DNA of 38,329 nucleotides from Peribacillus psychrosaccharolyticus ATCC 23296 (GTDB lineage Bacteria; Bacillota; Bacilli; Bacillales; DSM-1321), in NCBI RefSeq assembly GCF_000305495.1, contig NZ_AJTN02000176.1, forward strand, positions 1 through 38,329. The letters run 5' to 3'. The notes under the pieces were generated by a model, which made no database searches, was not told the DNA's origin, and was given only the letters and a program-made list of their open reading frames with translations. The first letter of the stretch is position 1, and every line of letters begins with the position of its first letter. Of this stretch, positions 35,264-38,329 are shown in pieces. The position numbers and the translations under genes are program-made.

Positions 35264-36010
35264 ATGGCAACAAATAAACAGATAGAAGACTTAAAAGAGT
35301 TGCTTTTAACTGAACAAGAGCAGGTATCGAATAGAATACAGCAAGATAAAGAAACCGTACTTGAAAAAAGTGAAAGAGAAGCCTCAGAGGAATTATCCAC
35401 CTATGATAATCATCCAGGTGACTTAGGAACAGAACTATTTGAAAAAGAAAGAGATATGGCACTTACTACTCATGCTGAAACCCAAAGTGAAAAAATAAGT
35501 GAAGCCTTAAATGCCATAGAAGACGGCAGCTACGGGAGATGTAAGACGTGTGGAGAAGATATACCCTATGAACGGTTAGAAGCTGTGCCAACCACTCTCT
35601 ACTGCGTTGAACATACACCAAAACAACCAACGACAAGAAACAGACCTGTGGAAGAAGAAGTATTGATTCCTTCTCAAGGCGATCACTTTGAAAACAGACG
35701 ATCAAATGAGATTAATGATAAAGAAGACAGCTTTGCAGAAGTCGCCCGATTTGGAACATCTGAAACACCTTCAGACTTCACCAAAGATACAGCTAATTAT
35801 GACGACCTCTATGAAACAGAAGATGATACCGATGGCTTTCCTGAAAAGTACGAAGGATATCTCGGAAATGACATTGATGGAAAGAACCGTAAAGCCTATC
35901 CGACTAACCACCAGGAACATGAAGAAGAAATATTAGATGAAGAAAATAAGGATTCCAAGTTAGGTGACATCCCCTACAAAGAAAACGACAGTTATATAGA
36001 TAAAAAGTAA
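35264..36010 (+). CDS. yteA: DksA/TraR-type zinc-finger protein YteA
   Basis: A 248-aa acidic protein with an N-terminal coiled coil (about 5-85, the DksA-like helical hairpin) and a zinc finger: Cys93 and Cys96 (CKTC), Cys114 and His117 (CVEH), so CCCH rather than the CCCC of DksA. The long C-terminus is Asp/Glu-rich and probably disordered. It is related to B. subtilis YteA and YocK; YocK is a sigma-B general stress protein. Its action on RNA polymerase is unproven. The ATG at 35264 is 8 nt from GAGGAG; the GTG at 35255 overlaps that site. Confidence 0.88.
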   Translation: MATNKQIEDLKELLLTEQEQVSNRIQQDKETVLEKSEREASEELSTYDNHPGDLGTELFEKERDMALTTHAETQSEKISEALNAIEDGSYGRCKTCGEDIPYERLEAVPTTLYCVEHTPKQPTTRNRPVEEEVLIPSQGDHFENRRSNEINDKEDSFAEVARFGTSETPSDFTKDTANYDDLYETEDDTDGFPEKYEGYLGNDIDGKNRKAYPTNHQEHEEEILDEENKDSKLGDIPYKENDSYIDKK

Positions 36011-36016
36011 TAATTA

Positions 36017-36040
36017 AAATCCCCTATATGGGGGTTTTTC
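36017..36040 (+). terminator. Rho-independent terminator of yteA
   Basis: A short GC-rich hairpin ATCCCC / GGGGGT with a 4-nt loop and T5, 7 nt after the yteA stop. Confidence 0.8.
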
Positions 36041-36140
36041 TCTTTGTATGGTGGAAGCCTTATAAAGCTTGATTGAAAGTATGTTCATACAAAAAATCTA
36101 TGTTTTAAACAATTTTTGAAAACAACGCTCCCCAAAAAAC

Positions 36141-36177
36141 AAAAAAAGATGTATACACATTGTGTATACATCTTTTA
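36141..36177 (-). terminator. Rho-independent terminator of the rRNA-tRNA operon
   Basis: A near-perfect palindrome AAAAGATGTATACACA / TGTGTATACATCTTTT. On the minus strand it is followed by T6GT6 just after the last tRNA (Glu). Confidence 0.92.
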
Positions 36178-36180
36178 ATA

Positions 36181-36252
36181 TGACCCCTACGGGATTCGAA
36201 CCCGTGTTACCGCCGTGAAAGGGCGGTGTCTTAACCGCTTGACCAAGGGGCC
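36181..36252 (-). tRNA. tRNA-Glu (anticodon UUC)
   Basis: A 72-nt cloverleaf with anticodon loop CTTTCAC. CCA is not encoded. It is the last of 21 tRNA genes, just before the operon terminator. Confidence 0.96.
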
Positions 36253-36255
36253 TAC

Positions 36256-36346
36256 TGGCGGAGAAGGAGGGATTTGAACCCTCGCGCCGCTTACGCGACC
36301 TACACCCTTAGCAGGGGCGCCTCTTCAGCCTCTTGAGTACTTCCCC
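36256..36346 (-). tRNA. tRNA-Ser (anticodon GCU)
   Basis: A 91-nt class II tRNA with a long variable arm and anticodon loop CTGCTAA. CCA is encoded. Confidence 0.96.
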
Positions 36347-36347
36347 G

Positions 36348-36422
36348 TGGCTCCGCAGGTAGGACTCGAACCTACGACCGTTCGGTTAACAGCCGAATGC
36401 TCTACCACTGAGCTACTGCGGA
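36348..36422 (-). tRNA. tRNA-Asn (anticodon GUU)
   Basis: 75 nt, anticodon loop CTGTTAA, encoded CCA. Separated from tRNA-Ser by one base. Confidence 0.96.
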
Positions 36423-36429
36423 ACAATAA

Positions 36430-36506
<77 letters not shown>

Positions 36507-36511
36507 ATTAT

Positions 36512-36585
36512 TGGAGCGGGTGAAGGGAATCGAACCCTCATCATCAGCTTGGAAGGCTGAGGTTTTACCACTAAACTACACCCGC
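36512..36585 (-). tRNA. tRNA-Gly (anticodon UCC)
   Basis: 74 nt, anticodon loop CTTCCAA, encoded CCA. It is one of two glycine tRNAs in the cluster. Confidence 0.96.
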
Positions 36586-36594
36586 AATATTAAA

Positions 36595-36671
36595 TGGGGC
36601 GACTGATGGGAATCGAACCCACGAATGCCTGAACCACAATCAGGTGCGTTAACCACTTCGCCACAACCGCC
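36595..36671 (-). tRNA. tRNA-His (anticodon GUG)
   Basis: 77 nt including the extra 5' G (G-1) diagnostic of tRNA-His; anticodon loop ATTGTGG; encoded CCA. Confidence 0.96.
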
Positions 36672-36680
36672 AAAATAATA

Positions 36681-36756
36681 TGGTGGCTCAGGACAGAATC
36701 GAACTGCCGACACAAGGATTTTCAGTCCTTTGCTCTACCGACTGAGCTACTGAGCC
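36681..36756 (-). tRNA. tRNA-Phe (anticodon GAA)
   Basis: 76 nt, anticodon loop CTGAAAA, encoded CCA. Confidence 0.96.
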
Positions 36757-36780
36757 AATATGTAAGAGATTAAATAATAA

Positions 36781-36857
36781 TGGCGGTCCGGACGGGACTC
36801 GAACCCGCGACCTCCTGCGTGACAGGCAGGCATTCTAACCAACTGAACTACCGGACC
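36781..36857 (-). tRNA. tRNA-Asp (anticodon GUC)
   Basis: 77 nt, anticodon loop CTGTCAC, encoded CCA. Confidence 0.96.
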
Positions 36858-36864
36858 ATTATGA

Positions 36865-36938
<74 letters not shown>

Positions 36939-36987
36939 ATAATGATAATTGTGCTATTCTTAATGTCACTGTTTTAAAAAATAATAA

Positions 36988-37080
36988 TGGAGGAGGAAGG
37001 GGGATTCGAACCCCCGCGGGTTTTGACACCCCTGTCGGTTTTCAAGACCGATCCCTTCAGCCGAACTTGGGTATTCCTCC
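36988..37080 (-). tRNA. tRNA-Ser (anticodon UGA)
   Basis: A 93-nt class II tRNA with a long variable arm, anticodon loop CTTGAAA and encoded CCA. Confidence 0.96.
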
Positions 37081-37091
37081 ACAGTTGAAGA

Positions 37092-37168
37092 TGGTGGACC
37101 TTGTAGGACTCGAACCTACGACCGGACGGTTATGAGCCGTCTGCTCTAACCAGCTGAGCTAAAGGTCC
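37092..37168 (-). tRNA. tRNA-Ile2 (anticodon CAU, lysidine-modified)
   Basis: 77 nt, anticodon loop CTCATAA, encoded CCA. By anticodon alone it would be Met. C4-G69 and C5-G68, features recognised by TilS, and its place between Met and Ser as in B. subtilis trnB, indicate tRNA-Ile2 reading AUA. Confidence 0.82.
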
Positions 37169-37176
37169 TCTAATTT

Positions 37177-37253
37177 TGGTAGCGGCAGAGGGGATCGAAC
37201 CCCCGACCTCACGGGTATGAACCGTACGCTCTAGCCAGCTGAGCTACGCCGCC
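37177..37253 (-). tRNA. Elongator tRNA-Met (anticodon CAU)
   Basis: 77 nt, anticodon loop TTCATAC, encoded CCA. The normal acceptor end (a G1-U72 wobble pair, no C1-A72 mismatch) separates it from the initiator. Confidence 0.9.
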
Positions 37254-37283
37254 CAAATAGAAGATATATGTGTTACAAAAAAT

Positions 37284-37359
37284 TGGTGGAGCCTAGCGGG
37301 ATCGAACCGCTGACCTCCTGCGTGCAAGGCAGGCGCTCTCCCAGCTGAGCTAAGGCCCC
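37284..37359 (-). tRNA. tRNA-Ala (anticodon UGC)
   Basis: 76 nt, anticodon loop CTTGCAC, encoded CCA. Confidence 0.96.
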
Positions 37360-37367
37360 AAATTTCA

Positions 37368-37444
37368 TGGTCGGGAAGACAGGATTCGAACCTGCGACCC
37401 CTTGGTCCCAAACCAAGTGCTCTACCAAGCTGAGCTACTTCCCG
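37368..37444 (-). tRNA. tRNA-Pro (anticodon UGG)
   Basis: 77 nt, anticodon loop TTTGGGA, encoded CCA. Confidence 0.96.
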
Positions 37445-37452
37445 ATAAAAAG

Positions 37453-37526
37453 TGCGCCCGGCGGGAGTCGAACCTACAACCTTCTGATTCGTAGTCAGAT
37501 GCTCTATCCAATTGAGCTACGGGCGC
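37453..37526 (-). tRNA. tRNA-Arg (anticodon ACG)
   Basis: 74 nt without CCA, anticodon loop CTACGAA (ACG, read as ICG after TadA editing). The T stem GTAGG/CCCGC has an A51-C63 mismatch. Confidence 0.93.
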
Positions 37527-37541
37527 ATATTTAATTAAAGA

Positions 37542-37630
37542 TGGTGCCGAGGACCGGAATCGAACCGGTACGGTAGTCACCTACCGCAGGATTTTAAGTC
37601 CTGTGCGTCTGCCAGTTCCGCCACCCCGGC
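37542..37630 (-). tRNA. tRNA-Leu (anticodon UAA)
   Basis: An 89-nt class II tRNA, anticodon loop CTTAAAA, encoded CCA. Confidence 0.96.
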
Positions 37631-37647
37631 AAGGAACTAATGAAAAT

Positions 37648-37722
37648 TGGAGCGGAAGACGGGGTTCGAACCCGCGACCCCAACCTTGGCAAGGTTGTAT
37701 TCTACCACTGAACTACTTCCGC
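37648..37722 (-). tRNA. tRNA-Gly (anticodon GCC)
   Basis: 75 nt, anticodon loop TTGCCAA, encoded CCA. Confidence 0.96.
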
Positions 37723-37730
37723 AAATTAAG

Positions 37731-37811
37731 TGCGGGTGAAGGGACTTGAACCCCCACGCCTCGCGGCGCCAGATCCTAAATCTGGTGCGTCTGCCATTCC
37801 GCCACACCCGC
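37731..37811 (-). tRNA. tRNA-Leu (anticodon UAG)
   Basis: An 81-nt class II tRNA, anticodon loop TTTAGGA. CCA is not encoded. Confidence 0.94.
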
Positions 37812-37820
37812 AATATAAAA

Positions 37821-37896
37821 TGGTGAGCCATGTAGGATTCGAACCTACGACCCTCTGATTAAAAGTCAGATGCTCTACCAACTGAGCTAATGGCTC
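37821..37896 (-). tRNA. tRNA-Lys (anticodon UUU)
   Basis: 76 nt, anticodon loop CTTTTAA, encoded CCA. Its U34 is a likely target of the ytqA/ytqB modification pathway at the other end of the window. Confidence 0.96.
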
Positions 37897-37949
37897 ATAG
37901 ATGTTTTGCTGCTTAAAATCAAAATGATAAGCTTGTACATCCATAAAGA

Positions 37950-38025
<76 letters not shown>

Positions 38026-38041
38026 AGGTGTATGATAAAAA

Positions 38042-38117
38042 TGGTGGAGGATGACGGGATCGAACCGCCGACCCTCTGCTTGTAAGGCAGATGCTCTCCC
38101 AGCTGAGCTAATCCTCC
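38042..38117 (-). tRNA. tRNA-Val (anticodon UAC)
   Basis: 76 nt, anticodon loop CTTACAA, encoded CCA. It is the first tRNA after 5S rRNA. Confidence 0.96.
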
Positions 38118-38125
38118 ATATATAT

Positions 38126-38241
<116 letters not shown>

Positions 38242-38264
38242 CATTTTTCAATCTGACTTATATT

Positions 38265-38292
38265 ATTATATAGTCTTTTTGAAATTTTGCAA
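38265..38292 (-). promoter_or_regulatory. Promoter-like sequence between 23S and 5S
   Basis: On the minus strand TTGCAA (38287-38292), 16 nt, TATAAT (38265-38270), with the -10 ending 23 nt before 5S. It may be chance in AT-rich spacer DNA. Confidence 0.3.
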
Positions 38293-38302
38293 GAACAATT
38301 TT

Positions 38303-38329
38303 ACTTATTCTTTCAAAACTAGATAATTA
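38303..38329 (-). other. Probable downstream half of the 23S precursor processing stem
   Basis: On the minus strand TTATCTAGTTTTGAAAGAAT is the complement of the TTTGAAAACTAGATAA-type sequence that usually precedes 23S rRNA in Bacillus. The two halves would pair in the precursor stalk cut by Mini-III. This implies that the 23S 3' end lies just past the window edge. Confidence 0.4.

Overview
This window is a stretch of a Bacillaceae (Bacillus-like, low-GC Firmicute) chromosome. The evidence is strong AGGAGG-type ribosome binding sites, frequent TTG and GTG starts, an S-box riboswitch on metK, sigma-B, Zur, CcpN and CcpA-type sites, and gene order that closely follows the yt*/men/trnB region of Bacillus subtilis as I remember it. 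It is not B. subtilis itself: several genes expected there (ytpB, asnB, ytnA, ytkA) are absent, and an extra block of about 10.5 kb sits between pckA and ytmB.

Layout. 1-3.3 kb: tail of an unknown gene and its terminator, the tRNA-wobble modification pair ytqA-ytqB, lysophospholipase ytpA and gamma-carbonic-anhydrase-like ytoA. 3.4-6.9 kb: S-box-controlled metK (minus strand) and pckA with CcpN-type operators. 6.9-7.5 kb: two diverged copies of a ~204-bp element, each with five ATTCGGCCC units at an exact 21-bp period. 7.5-17.6 kb: a block with yjlC-ndh (respiratory NADH dehydrogenase), a secreted muropeptide-degradation operon (amiE-nagZ-namZ, two members carrying extra domains), and a MetNIQ-like ABC transporter that lacks both the usual regulatory domain and an S-box. 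17.6-24.7 kb: ytmBA, the ytlACD ABC transporter, ytkD, small conserved proteins, dps (sigma-B), ytzI, luxS and yidD. 24.7-26.2 kb: an orphan zinc-binding lipoprotein behind tandem Zur boxes, a DUF1540 protein and an unrecognised 51-aa gene with a consensus cre site. 26.5-35.1 kb: the complete menaquinone operon menF-D-H-B-E-C and divergent menA. 35.2-36.0 kb: yteA (DksA/TraR-like). 36.2-38.3 kb: 21 tRNA genes and 5S rRNA on the minus strand, in the same order as B. subtilis trnB, ending just short of the 23S gene.

Functionally most of this is core metabolism: methionine and SAM, gluconeogenesis, respiration (ndh plus menaquinone), cell-wall recycling, translation and tRNA modification. I see no prophage, insertion sequence, CRISPR array or defence island. 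The features most worth a second look are the 21-bp-periodic repeat element at a synteny breakpoint, ytkD running through an intrinsic terminator before its stop codon, the domain-extended muropeptide operon, the altered MetNIQ-like transporter, and the CcpA-controlled 51-aa gene.
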